From the NCBI GenBank assembly GCA_948473335.1, contig CAOKXF010000005.1, positions 1-64,000 on the forward strand: 64,000 bases of DNA. The letters are read 5' to 3'. Shown piece by piece: positions 55,563 to 64,000 of this stretch. The position numbers were made by a program, and so were the translations under genes. The DNA comes from an uncultured Clostridium sp. (GTDB lineage Bacteria > Bacillota > Clostridia > TANB77 > CAG-508). Below the pieces are notes generated by a model, which searched no databases, was not told the origin of the DNA, and saw only the letters and a program-made list of their open reading frames with translations. Numbering within the stretch: the stretch's first letter is position 1; every line of letters starts with the position of its first letter.

Positions 55563-55709
55563 TATATTTTGTTATATACAATTACATATATCTTCTTAGA
55601 ATTTAGTGCTTTATGTACAACTATTATACTTACATTGATACATTCTGTATTTTTTCATTTTATTAATTAATTCTTTTTATTTTATTAATTAATATATTTT
55701 AAGGATAAT

Positions 55710-56729
55710 CTATATATATGCACATAGTATTGCTTCTAAACCAATATCTATATCAATTAATCCTATTTTATATTTATAGTCTAAATCAATCAACTCATTA
55801 ATAATGATTTCCAGATTCTCCTCTGTAAAAAGTTTTGACTGATTTTTATATTTATTAACTAAAAATGTTTGATTTGGTTTCAATTTCAAAGCTGAAATTA
55901 CATCTTTGTTATATTTTACACATAATTTCACTATATATAATTTTTTGAAATGATTATATAATGTAATTAATATTTTCTGAATAGGCTCCTTTGTATAAAT
56001 CAAATTATGTAAAACTTCTAATGCTTTAGAAACATTCTTTTGTCCCAAACTATCTGTTAAGTCAAATATAATACTCTCTATTTGTCTAATAGAAAGTTTA
56101 TCAATATCTTCTTTTTTAATTATCCCATTTGTTCCAACATATTCAATTAACTTTCTAATTTCATTAATTAATATTTGCATATTAGTTCCACAACATTCTA
56201 TAAAATATTGCAAAGTACTATTATCAATATTTACTCTATACATATCACAAATATATTTTAATCTTTTTTGCAATTCTAATGGTTTTTGCTCATCAAATTT
56301 ACAAATTATTCCATTCTTCTCTACAATATCTAGTAACTTGGACTTTTCTGCCTCTTCCTCAATAAAAATTAAAACTATACTTTCACTCATTTCCTTAATA
56401 TTATTACTAATATATGCTTCTATTTTTTCTTTTAATTTTTCTAATTCAATGTTTTTCTTTTTCCCTTGCTTTTTAAAAAGTCCTGTATTTCTAGCCACTA
56501 TTAACTTTTTATCAAATCCAAATGCTGGTGTTTCTATATCTGATATTATTTCTTGAATGTTGCTTTCATCAATTGATATATAATTTATCCCTTTAACTAT
56601 TGTACCAAATAATTTCATTATTTTTTTTACACAATTATCAAGTATATATTTTTCTTCTCCCCAGAATAAATACATACTTGATAACTTTTGTTCGCTTAAT
56701 CTTTTTTCTAAATCTACTACGCTTATCAT
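55710..56729 (-). CDS. holA: DNA polymerase III subunit delta
   Basis: Opens the beta clamp in the clamp loader. SSMYLFWGEEKYILDNCVKK at the N terminus is the conserved GxExYL-type segment; TPAFGFDKKLIVARNTGLFK and the helical collar domain (QTFLVNKYKNQSKLFTEENL) follow. 339 residues, normal. Ribosome site AGGAAGAAATA. Confidence 0.92.
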   Translation of the reverse strand: MISVVDLEKRLSEQKLSSMYLFWGEEKYILDNCVKKIMKLFGTIVKGINYISIDESNIQEIISDIETPAFGFDKKLIVARNTGLFKKQGKKKNIELEKLKEKIEAYISNNIKEMSESIVLIFIEEEAEKSKLLDIVEKNGIICKFDEQKPLELQKRLKYICDMYRVNIDNSTLQYFIECCGTNMQILINEIRKLIEYVGTNGIIKKEDIDKLSIRQIESIIFDLTDSLGQKNVSKALEVLHNLIYTKEPIQKILITLYNHFKKLYIVKLCVKYNKDVISALKLKPNQTFLVNKYKNQSKLFTEENLEIIINELIDLDYKYKIGLIDIDIGLEAILCAYI

Positions 56730-56851
56730 TATTTCTTCCTAACCTAAATTTTATTTCTATACTTAACAATCCTTTTAGTTTCTACATATTTATTAAATTA
56801 ATAATTTTTTCAGTTTCATTTTGTCAATTCTTAAATTTATTAGTCTATCCC

Positions 56852-57337
56852 CTATAGCTTCTCTGCAAATTTAGCTGAATGTGCATGGCAGATTCCAATA
56901 GCCATGCTATCTGTAATGTCATCTAATTTAGGCAATTTATCTGTATTTAAAATCATCTTTACCATTCGTTGAACTTGCATTTTATCTGCTCTTCCATATC
57001 CTACAACTGCTTGTTTCACTTGTAAAGGCGTATATTCATATGTTGGTATTCCATTCATTCTTGCTACAACTAGAATTACCCCTCTTGCTTGTGCTACATT
57101 TATTGCTGTTTTAGCATTATTGTTAAAAAACAATTCTTCTATTGACATTGCTTCTGGTTTATATGTTTTTATTATTTCATCTAAATCTCTATACATCTTT
57201 TCTAATCTTAATGGAAATGATACTCCTGCTTCTGTTGTTACAGCTCCTGATGTTATTAATGAAAATTTATTTCCTATGTAATCAATTATACTATATCCAG
57301 TTATTGCAAATCCTGGGTCTATTCCTAATATCCTCAT
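56852..57337 (-). CDS. ruvC: Holliday junction resolvase RuvC
   Basis: Cuts Holliday junctions with RuvAB. Catalytic acids lie in ILGIDPGFAITGYSIID (Asp7), MSIEELFFNNNAKTAINVAQ (Glu) and LDDITDSMAIGICH (two Asp). 161 residues. ruvA and ruvB are not in the window. Many bacilli lack RuvC while clostridia often have it. Confidence 0.94.
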   Translation of the reverse strand: MRILGIDPGFAITGYSIIDYIGNKFSLITSGAVTTEAGVSFPLRLEKMYRDLDEIIKTYKPEAMSIEELFFNNNAKTAINVAQARGVILVVARMNGIPTYEYTPLQVKQAVVGYGRADKMQVQRMVKMILNTDKLPKLDDITDSMAIGICHAHSAKFAEKL

Positions 57338-57441
57338 TTTTTCTTTTCCTTTGCTACCTTTTTTATTGTATCTAATAATTCAAACTTCTTTACAAATGGA
57401 TGTTGTCAAACTACGATTGTAAATTAGTTAATTTATATTTA

Positions 57442-59458
57442 TTATTGTATTATCCTAAATACTTCTGCCACACTCCATGCCTGATTAATTGTTCCACCTG
57501 CTTTATATGGTTTAGTTGAATCATACAATTCAGCAATTCCACATATACATGCATTTTCTTCAATTTCTTTTTTGAAGGTCTCTTCTGTTTTCTTTTTTAA
57601 TTCTTTTACTTTTAGTTTAAGATTATCTCTTTCTTGTTTATCTTCTTCTGATAAAACCATATTTATTAAACTATTATAGTATAATCCTAATAGCCATACC
57701 CATGTAATTCCTTGATGATAACTTGTATCTCTTTTATATCCATCACCTTCATATATTTCTATATAATTAGGTTCTCCTTTGGCAAGTGTTTTTAATCCAT
57801 ATGGTGTTAATAATTTTTCTTCCACAACACTTATAATATTTTTTGCTTGTTCTGACCTAGGATCTATTACAGGATATGATAAACTTAATGCGAATAATTG
57901 ATTTGGTCTAATTTTATCATCTCCCAATACGTCATACAAGCACTTTTTCTTTTCGTTATAAAAACGTATATTAAATGATTTTCTACATTCTTCTGCTAAA
58001 TACTTATATTCCTTTGACTGTTCTTTTTCTCCCATTTTTGCTGAAAGATTGGAGATTATCATTAATGCATTATACCATAATGCATTGATTTCTACTGCCT
58101 TTCCATTTCTAGGAGTTACTGCCTTTCCATCATATTTAGCATCCATCCATGTATTTTGAGTATTTTCTTGTCCTGATACTATTAATCCGTCTATATCTAA
58201 GTATATATTATTATCATCTAAATCTATTCCCTTTGAATAGTTTGATATTATTGATTTTAATTTTGTATATAAATTATCTTCTATAAATTTATAATCATTT
58301 GTATAATCTATATATTTTTGAACCTGTTCGAATAACAGCAATGATGCATCAGCACTATTATATAATGGTTTATTATCAAAGTCTGAGTATCCGTTTGGTA
58401 CTAATCCAAATTTTATATCTCTCACACATGTTAATAATACTTCTCTTGCTATTTTAAATCTTTTTGGGATTAGTAATAATCCTTCAAATGCAATTAATGT
58501 ATCTCTTGACCAATCAAGAAACCATGGATACCCTGCTAAAATCGTATGACTTCTAAACATTGGTCTATATGCTATAAAATTGTCTGATGCTATTAACATT
58601 AATTTTTTGAAATTATCTTTTTCTTCATTTCCTTTCTTATCGTCAATTAATAGAGAGTCTTTTATCAGCTTCTTTAATCTTCTTATTTCTTTTTCAATTA
58701 TTTCTATTGCATCTATTTCATCTATGTTTTCTTCCAATGAGCATATTACTGATATTTCTTTTTGTTCATTTGGTTCAATATTCGCTTCAAATACACCTGG
58801 TATCGCATGGTCCTCTTCTGCAACAAAACCTCTATTTTGTTCCTCTATATAAAACATATTTTTATAACTATTATTTTCATGTCTTATATATTCAGTATTT
58901 GTTGCTTTCATATATATTGTATTTGATATATTATTATCTAATATTATCTCTAATTTTCCATTTCTATATGTCTGATTTATATTAAAATTATGATTCGTCG
59001 ATGTATAGTGGTAACTTCTAAAGTTTAATAATGGTGCTAAAGTTATTTTTGTATTATGATTCTTATTTGTTATTTTATAATTAACTACTACTATATTTTT
59101 ACCATGTTCTAAACATATTGTCTTCTCAATATTTACATCTTCTACCTCATACTTAAATATTGGCATATATTCTTTTTCAAAATTCTTTAAGTATTCATAT
59201 CCTTTTGATGTATAATTCCTATTCATATTTGTATATAAAATATGCTTTCTTCCATCTATTTCTATCATCTCATCTATTTTTGACAATATTAATTGTCTCC
59301 CTGCTGGTGGTGAAATTGGCGCAATTAATAATCCATGATATTTCCTAGTATTTGCTCCAATTATTGTTGATGATGAATATCCACCTATTCCATTCGATAT
59401 TACCCATTCTCTTTTTATTCCGATTTTCTAATGTTAAATCTTCTTTTGTAAATATCAT
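57442..59458 (-). CDS. Glycogen debranching enzyme (amylo-alpha-1,6-glucosidase), +1 frameshift at CGG
   Basis: Hydrolyses alpha-1,6 branch points of glycogen. The ATG at 59458, after GGGGAGAAAGAA, opens MIFTKEDLTLEN, then CGG at 59422-59420. Skipping C and reading GGA gives GIKREWVISNGIGGYSSST followed by IIGANTRKYHGLLIAPISPP, the conserved N terminus of the family, and the frame then runs on unbroken. Later motifs: GYPWFLDWSRDTLIAFEGLL, WMDAKYDGKAVTPRNGKAVE and YHQGITWVWLLGLYYNSL. The two-frame product is 671 residues. Starting only at the first in-frame ATG would delete the conserved N-terminal block. Last gene of murB-yvcK-GDE. Confidence 0.87.
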
Positions 59459-59472
59459 TTCTTTCTCCCCTT

Positions 59473-61017
59473 TTAGTTCTTTCCTCTACTTCTACTCCTA
59501 CGTTTCATTCTTTCTGCTTGTAGTTTTCTTTCTCTTACTTTTGGGTCTGATTCTTTTATAGATTTTATTCTTTCACTATATTTAGTGCTAAATTTACTTG
59601 TTCCTCTTTCTCTTTTATCTTTTCTATATTTTTCTCTCTTTTTCATTCTGCTTTGTTTCTTTTTAAGTCTTTCAATTCTTTTGTCTGATTTCAATTTATT
59701 ATTTAACATTACATACTGTGGATCATTTTGTTTGTCTTCATATTTTAAATCATTACATATTAATTCTATTACAGAACTAGCTACTAAATTTGCATCATGT
59801 CTTATTTTTCCATCTGCTATTGCTGATATGTTTTTCTGTATAAATTTTACTTTTTTGCATTTTACATTTTCTAAGTCTTGCTCTACTAAAAATGCTCCTT
59901 CTTTATTATATCTTTTTATGTACTCAGGTACTACTTCACCTGTATCATATAAACAATAGTCAATTATTCCTTCTCCACAATGGTCTATTAATGCGTTTAT
60001 GTGGTCTGATACTGAATAATCATCAGTTTGCCCATGTTCTGTCATTATATTGCTTACATATATTTTTATTGCTTTACTTTCTTTTATTGCTTTTGCTACT
60101 CCTGTTACTAATAAGTTTGGTATTACATTTGTATATAAACTTCCTGGTCCTATTATTATACTATCTGCATTTGCTATTGCTTCTAATACTCCTGGAGCTG
60201 GTCTACAGTTTGTTGGTGATATATATACTCTATTAATTTGTGTAATCTTATCTAATACCACCTCTGATATTCTTGATTTTTCATTTACTACATATCCATT
60301 ATCAAGTTCTGCTGATATTTTTATAGCTTCTAATGTTACTGGTAATACTCTTCCTACTATATTTAATACTTCATTACTTTTTACTACTGCTTCTGAAAAG
60401 TCATTGCTTATTTCTTTCATTCCTAAGAAAAATACATCTGCAAATGATAATCCTCTTAATTTTGGTGCTTTGAACTCATGTGATAATATCTTTCCCATTT
60501 CTCCTTTTTTTGCTTCTAATGCTACCATACTGTCTTTTATATCATCTATTGGTAAAGTTCCTAATTCTCTTCTTGAATTAGTTATTTGTTCTCCATAGTC
60601 TGATACTGTTACTATTGCTGTTATATTACTTGTATAGTTTTTTAATCCGGATAATACTGTATTTAGTCCAGTTCCTCCTCCTATTACTACTATATTAGGT
60701 CCTTTATCATATACTTTTTTATTAAATATTAATGATTTTACATTTACTTTCTTCTTATTTCCCATTCTTTCATCTGTTGATTCTACAAATAGTTCCAACG
60801 TTCTTTTATTTAAAAATACTATTCCAAATACTAATATTAAAAATCCAGATACAAATGTCAATATTATTTTTCCTAATGCCCATATTGTTGCATCTACTGC
60901 ATCATACACTAATATTTGTGCTATTGAATAACATATTAATACTACACCTACTAATATTACTAGCATCCATCTTTTCATTTTTGCACTTGATTTAAACCAT
61001 TCAAAAAAACCTTTCAT
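59473..61017 (-). CDS. yvcK: YvcK/CofD-family gluconeogenesis factor with N-terminal membrane anchor
   Basis: UDP-GlcNAc-binding regulator needed for growth on gluconeogenic carbon and for wall synthesis. Two membrane helices in the first 80 residues (WMLVILVGVVLICYSIAQIL and ILTFVSGFLILVFGIVFL) precede the CofD-like fold: IVVIGGGTGLNTVLSGLKNY, GTLPIDDIKDSMVALEAKKG, IIGPGSLYTNVIPNLLV. The usual TVADDGGSSGRLR loop is replaced by TVSDYGEQITNSRRELG. The C terminus is very basic. I prefer the ATG at 61017, nine bases after AAGG. Operon murB-yvcK-GDE. Confidence 0.9.
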   Translation of the reverse strand: MKGFFEWFKSSAKMKRWMLVILVGVVLICYSIAQILVYDAVDATIWALGKIILTFVSGFLILVFGIVFLNKRTLELFVESTDERMGNKKKVNVKSLIFNKKVYDKGPNIVVIGGGTGLNTVLSGLKNYTSNITAIVTVSDYGEQITNSRRELGTLPIDDIKDSMVALEAKKGEMGKILSHEFKAPKLRGLSFADVFFLGMKEISNDFSEAVVKSNEVLNIVGRVLPVTLEAIKISAELDNGYVVNEKSRISEVVLDKITQINRVYISPTNCRPAPGVLEAIANADSIIIGPGSLYTNVIPNLLVTGVAKAIKESKAIKIYVSNIMTEHGQTDDYSVSDHINALIDHCGEGIIDYCLYDTGEVVPEYIKRYNKEGAFLVEQDLENVKCKKVKFIQKNISAIADGKIRHDANLVASSVIELICNDLKYEDKQNDPQYVMLNNKLKSDKRIERLKKKQSRMKKREKYRKDKRERGTSKFSTKYSERIKSIKESDPKVRERKLQAERMKRRSRSRGKN

Positions 61018-61088
61018 TGTTTTCATCCTTCCTATCTATCTTACTTCTTCTATTTTTTACTATTCCTTTTTTTTATTTTTTGTAAATG

Positions 61089-61991
61089 TTACCACACTTC
61101 TATTTCTAATTCAATTTTCTTATTAAATTTCTTGTTTACTTGCTCTTTTGTATATTCTATTAATTCTAATATTTCTTTTGTTGTTGCTTTATTTTCATTT
61201 ATTACAAAACCTGCATGTTTTGTTGAAATTTGTGCTCCACCTACTTTATATCCTTTTAAACCACATTCATCTATTAATTTTGCTGTTATGAAGTCTTCTC
61301 CTCTTTTAAATGTACTCCCTGCATTTGGATATTCTAGTGGTTGATGTTCTTTTCTCCACTTTGCATATTCTTCCATCTTATTTTTTATTTCTTCTTTGTT
61401 TCCCTTTTGTAATTCTAATTCTACCTCATAAATTATGTATTTTTCTTTTACAAATATGCTACTTCTATATTCTAACTTCATGTCTTCTTTTGTAAATTCG
61501 TATTCTTTTCCTTCATAATCTACTGCTTTTGCTTTTTTTATTACATCTTTTATTTCTTTTCCATGTGCTCCTGCATTCATTCTTACTGCTCCACCTAATG
61601 TTCCTGGAATTCCTGATAATTCTTCAAATCCTGATATATTATTTTGCATAAATCTTTGTCCTATCGCTGCTAATTTTTCTCCCGCTCCTAGTTTTACTAT
61701 TATTTTATTTTCTTTTTCTTCTGTTTTTATTCCTTCTATATCTATTCTTATGACTATTCCTTTTACTCCATTATCTTTTACTAGTAAATTGCTTCCATTT
61801 CCTAGTATATGTATATCTTCTTTTTCTTCTTTTGCTGTTTCTAATACCTTTTTTAATTTTTCTATATCATCTACTTTTACAAATATTTCTGCTGGTCCTC
61901 CTGTTTTGAATGTTGTGTGTTTACTCATATTTTCATTATATAATACGTTTTCTTTCCCTACTATCTTTTCTATTCTTTCTTTTACTTGCAT
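61089..61991 (-). CDS. murB: UDP-N-acetylenolpyruvoylglucosamine reductase MurB
   Basis: FAD-dependent reduction of UDP-GlcNAc-enolpyruvate to UDP-MurNAc. FKTGGPAEIFVKVDDIEKLK, GNGSNLLVKDNGVKGIVIRI, SGIPGTLGGAVRMNAGAHGK and NAGSTFKRGEDFITAKLIDE are diagnostic (type IIa, 300 residues). GAGGAGATGCAAA precedes ATG. Adjacent to yvcK as in other Firmicutes. Confidence 0.96.
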   Translation of the reverse strand: MQVKERIEKIVGKENVLYNENMSKHTTFKTGGPAEIFVKVDDIEKLKKVLETAKEEKEDIHILGNGSNLLVKDNGVKGIVIRIDIEGIKTEEKENKIIVKLGAGEKLAAIGQRFMQNNISGFEELSGIPGTLGGAVRMNAGAHGKEIKDVIKKAKAVDYEGKEYEFTKEDMKLEYRSSIFVKEKYIIYEVELELQKGNKEEIKNKMEEYAKWRKEHQPLEYPNAGSTFKRGEDFITAKLIDECGLKGYKVGGAQISTKHAGFVINENKATTKEILELIEYTKEQVNKKFNKKIELEIEVW

Positions 61992-62127
61992 TTTGCATCT
62001 CCTCTTTTTATTGTAGGTTTGAACCCTTTGTGTAAATCTTATTATAAATATGTCTTATTTATTTTTATGCTTTTGTTTGGATTTTATCATTATTTTGTTT
62101 TTTTTACAATAATTTTTATTAAATCTA

Positions 62128-62156
62128 TTTAACTTTTCACATTTTTATAGTATAAT
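62128..62156 (+). promoter_or_regulatory. Promoter of nfeD
   Basis: TATAAT (62151-62156) with a weak -35 (TTTAAC) 17 bases upstream; transcript would start about 20 bases before the nfeD ribosome site AGGAGG. Confidence 0.5.
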
Positions 62157-62185
62157 ATAAATGTAGTTTTTTAGGAGGTGTAACT

Positions 62186-62626
62186 ATGTGGCAAATTTGG
62201 TTAATACTAGCAGGAGTATTTTTAATTATTGAAATTGCAACAACAGGTTTTTTAGTATTCTGGTTATCAATTGGTAGTTTAGTATCTATGGTTGTAAGTT
62301 TTTTCATTCCATCAATAGAATTTCAAACAGCTGTATTTGTAGTAGCTTCAACAATACTTATCTTTGCAACTAGACCATTTGCAAACAAATTTGATACTAA
62401 AAAAGTTGTCCCTACAAATGTATATACACTAAATGGTAAAAAAGCTATTGTTGTAGAAGAAATAAATACTACAGATGGAAAAGGTTTAGTAAAAGTTAAT
62501 GGTGAAACTTGGTCAGCTTTTTGCGATGAAGATACAACTATTTCAAAAGGTTCAGAAGTTGAAATCATTAAAATTGAAGGAGTTAAAGCATATGTAAAAC
62601 CTTTAACAGTTACTTCAGATAAATAA
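62186..62626 (+). CDS. NfeD-like membrane protein
   Basis: Three hydrophobic segments (about residues 3-20, 28-45 and 48-65) then a C-terminal OB-fold (VYTLNGKKAIVVEEINTTDG...EVEIIKIEGVKAYVKP). Short NfeD1b-type proteins pair with SPFH/stomatin proteins in flotillin-like membrane microdomains. AGGAGG eight bases before ATG. Directly upstream of the SPFH gene. Confidence 0.92.
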   Translation: MWQIWLILAGVFLIIEIATTGFLVFWLSIGSLVSMVVSFFIPSIEFQTAVFVVASTILIFATRPFANKFDTKKVVPTNVYTLNGKKAIVVEEINTTDGKGLVKVNGETWSAFCDEDTTISKGSEVEIIKIEGVKAYVKPLTVTSDK

Positions 62627-62686
62627 TTTAGATATTAATATTTTAATTATTAATATAGATACATATTTTTAAGGAGGTTTTTTAAA

Positions 62687-63586
62687 ATGTGGTTTTTAAT
62701 TATAGTTCTAATCATAGTATTAGTTATCGCATTTAAATCAATTAAAGTTGTTAAACAAGCTGAGGTATATATAATCGAAAGATTAGGTAAATTCCATAAA
62801 GTAGCTGACGCTGGTCTTACAATTATAGTTCCTTTTATGGACCATGTAAGAAGCGTTGTAAGCTTAAAACAACAAACTATGGATATTCCACCTCAAGGAG
62901 TTATTACGAAAGATAATGTTACAATTACAATAGACACTGTTGTTTTCTATCAAATAACAGATCCAGCAAAGGCTGTATATGAAATTCAAAGTCTAAAGAA
63001 AGGTATTGAATATCTAGCTATCACTACAATACGTGATATTGTTGGTAAAATGGACTTAGATGAAACTTTCAGTTCAAGAGATAATATAAATCAACAATTA
63101 AGAGTTATATTAGATGAGGCTACTGATAGATGGGGATGTAAAATTGATAGAGTTGAAATAAAAGATATCAACCCACCTGCAGACATCAGAGACGCAATGG
63201 AAAAACAAATGAATGCAGAAAGAAATAAAAGAGCATTAATACTAGAAGCTGAAGCTCAAAGACAATCTGCTATTACTATTGCAGAAGGTAAAAAGGAAGC
63301 TGCTATCTTAGAGGCTGAAGCTGATAAAGAAGCTGCTGTAAGAAGAGCTGCCGGAGAGGCTCAAGCTATTAAAGAAGTTGCTGAAGCTAAAGCTAAAGAA
63401 ATTTCTATGGTTTATGATGCTATGAAAAATGCAAATCCAGATGAAAGACTAGTTCAATTAAAATCTTTAGAAGCTCTACAAGAAGTTGCAAAAGGTAATG
63501 CTAACAAAGTATTTATTCCTTTTGAAGCAACTAGTGCTTTAAGTAGCTTAGGTGCTATTAAAGAAATTATGAAAGATAATAAATAG
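62687..63586 (+). CDS. SPFH/band 7 (stomatin/QmcA-like) membrane protein
   Basis: An N-terminal membrane hairpin (MWFLIIVLIIVLVIAFKSI) leads to the SPFH domain: VYIIERLGKFHKVADAGLTI, VSLKQQTMDIPPQGVITKDN, IEYLAITTIRDIVGKMDLDE. A long Glu/Ala-rich coiled coil (AEAQRQSAITIAEGKKEAAI) follows from about residue 185. Forms oligomeric cages with NfeD partners; proposed roles include protease control and membrane organisation. AAGGAGG nine bases before ATG. Confidence 0.94.
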   Translation: MWFLIIVLIIVLVIAFKSIKVVKQAEVYIIERLGKFHKVADAGLTIIVPFMDHVRSVVSLKQQTMDIPPQGVITKDNVTITIDTVVFYQITDPAKAVYEIQSLKKGIEYLAITTIRDIVGKMDLDETFSSRDNINQQLRVILDEATDRWGCKIDRVEIKDINPPADIRDAMEKQMNAERNKRALILEAEAQRQSAITIAEGKKEAAILEAEADKEAAVRRAAGEAQAIKEVAEAKAKEISMVYDAMKNANPDERLVQLKSLEALQEVAKGNANKVFIPFEATSALSSLGAIKEIMKDNK

Positions 63587-63595
63587 TAATATTTT

Positions 63596-63618
63596 AGAGG
63601 GACCTGTTCCCTCTTTAC
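63596..63618 (+). terminator. Terminator of the nfeD-SPFH operon
   Basis: AGAGGGA/TCCCTCT hairpin followed by TTACTTTTG, ten bases after the stop. Confidence 0.65.
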
Positions 63619-63641
63619 TTTTGCCATTTTTATGATATAAT
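63614..63641 (+). promoter_or_regulatory. Promoter of the DUF4364 gene
   Basis: TTTACT, 16-base spacer and TATAAT, overlapping the end of the preceding terminator. Confidence 0.5.
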
Positions 63642-63670
63642 ATGAAAAAACATGATAAGGAGGTATGCAT

Positions 63671-64000
63671 ATGTCAGATTTAGATAGCAATACACTTGCT
63701 GAAAATAAAGTTTTGATTTTATATATGCTTAATAAGATAAATGCAGATATAACAGAAGCCAATCTCTTCAGCATCATTACTGCAATTAATGACCTTAATT
63801 ATTTCTATTTTGGACAAATATTTAACGATTTAGTTGAGACTAAACTAGTTGCTTCATACACTAAAGATAAAGACACAGTTTTTAAAATAACAACTGAAGG
63901 AAAAAACGCATTATTCCTTACAAAAGATTTATTACCAGGAATTATAAAACTAAAAGCAGATAATTTATATAAAGAAAAATTAAATACAATAGCTGAAGAA
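63671..64000 (+). CDS. DUF4364 family protein (partial, runs off the window)
   Basis: The first 110 codons are seen: MSDLDSNTLAENKVLILYML, NKINADITEANLFSIITAIN and a winged-helix-like YFYFGQIFNDLVETKLVASY followed by ITTEGKNALFLTKDLLPG. This matches clostridial DUF4364 proteins, thought to be winged-helix DNA-binding proteins of unknown role. AAGGAGG seven bases before ATG. Confidence 0.8.
   Translation, partial: MSDLDSNTLAENKVLILYMLNKINADITEANLFSIITAINDLNYFYFGQIFNDLVETKLVASYTKDKDTVFKITTEGKNALFLTKDLLPGIIKLKADNLYKEKLNTIAEE

Larger units (their letters stand above)
55206..55709. other. Intergenic palindrome-array region
   Basis: About 500 bases with no credible gene, holding two units of the GGGCGC palindrome repeat. 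Short frames on both strands across it are by-products of the palindromes. Confidence 0.6.

Noticed and set aside
55393..55606. Short open frames on both strands across the palindromes
   Set aside because: Both arise from the inverted repeats themselves; no ribosome site and no protein-like composition.

Overview
This window comes from a very AT-rich, anaerobic, Gram-positive Firmicute, most likely an uncultivated gut Clostridia. The evidence is the rimP-nusA-ylxR-infB-rbfA-nrnA-truB operon, DivIVA/SepF, FtsK/SpoIIIE, SpoIIM, YvcK, an archaeal-type ProS, EndoQ, a dockerin-bearing cell-wall hydrolase, and strong AGGAGG-type ribosome binding sites. TGA serves as a stop and Trp is written TGG, so the code is not the mycoplasma one. 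Nearly all genes are on the minus strand. The plus-strand genes are traX, a PemK/MazF-like remnant, tmcAL, and the nfeD-SPFH-DUF4364 group at the right end.

Layout. 0.3-5.4 kb: a GH15-like glucosidase, a beta-CASP metallo-beta-lactamase nuclease and an unknown coiled-coil protein. 5.6-12 kb: ftsK, a coiled-coil protein, rsmD, divIVA, sepF and a HlyD-like protein. 12-18.8 kb: miaA, mutL and two surface proteins, one with cadherin-like domains and one a glucosaminidase with SH3 and dockerin modules. 19-26.6 kb: recG, a phosphoesterase, tsaD, a site-2 protease, a dead fic gene, and lysS fused to an HD domain. 26.8-30.7 kb: small membrane proteins, TraX, VanZ, and a PadR-controlled FtsW/RodA-like protein. 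31-32.6 kb: gene remnants, tRNA-Gln, and an 85-bp tandem repeat carrying tRNA 5' ends. 32.8-41.3 kb: a metallopeptidase, the nusA/infB translation operon and a small LPKAG surface protein. 41.6-46.4 kb: ychF, an MFS transporter, mobile-element remnants and tRNA-Thr. 46.4-57.3 kb: lytic transglycosylase, xerD, spoIIM, endoQ, rnhA, tmcAL, proS, scpB, holA and ruvC. 57.4-64 kb: glycogen debranching enzyme, yvcK, murB, nfeD, an SPFH protein and a DUF4364 gene.

The most striking observation is translational. Three otherwise healthy housekeeping genes (rsmD, nrnA and the glycogen debranching enzyme) each need a +1 frameshift. In all three the shift point is a zero-frame CGG codon followed by A, and skipping the C and reading GGA as glycine restores the family sequence. 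Reading the window by eye, I found only one other zero-frame CGG in a credible gene. This points to CGG being unassigned or very poorly decoded and acting as a +1 shift site. A systematic sequencing or assembly artefact has to be excluded.

Other notable structure: a family of GC-rich palindromes (TTTGCTAATGGGCGCA core) scattered between genes, often as pairs about 105-120 bp apart; a sharp PadR operator over a near-consensus promoter; a leader motif (Shine-Dalgarno followed by a hairpin) shared by two unrelated genes; and several gene remnants created by internal deletion.
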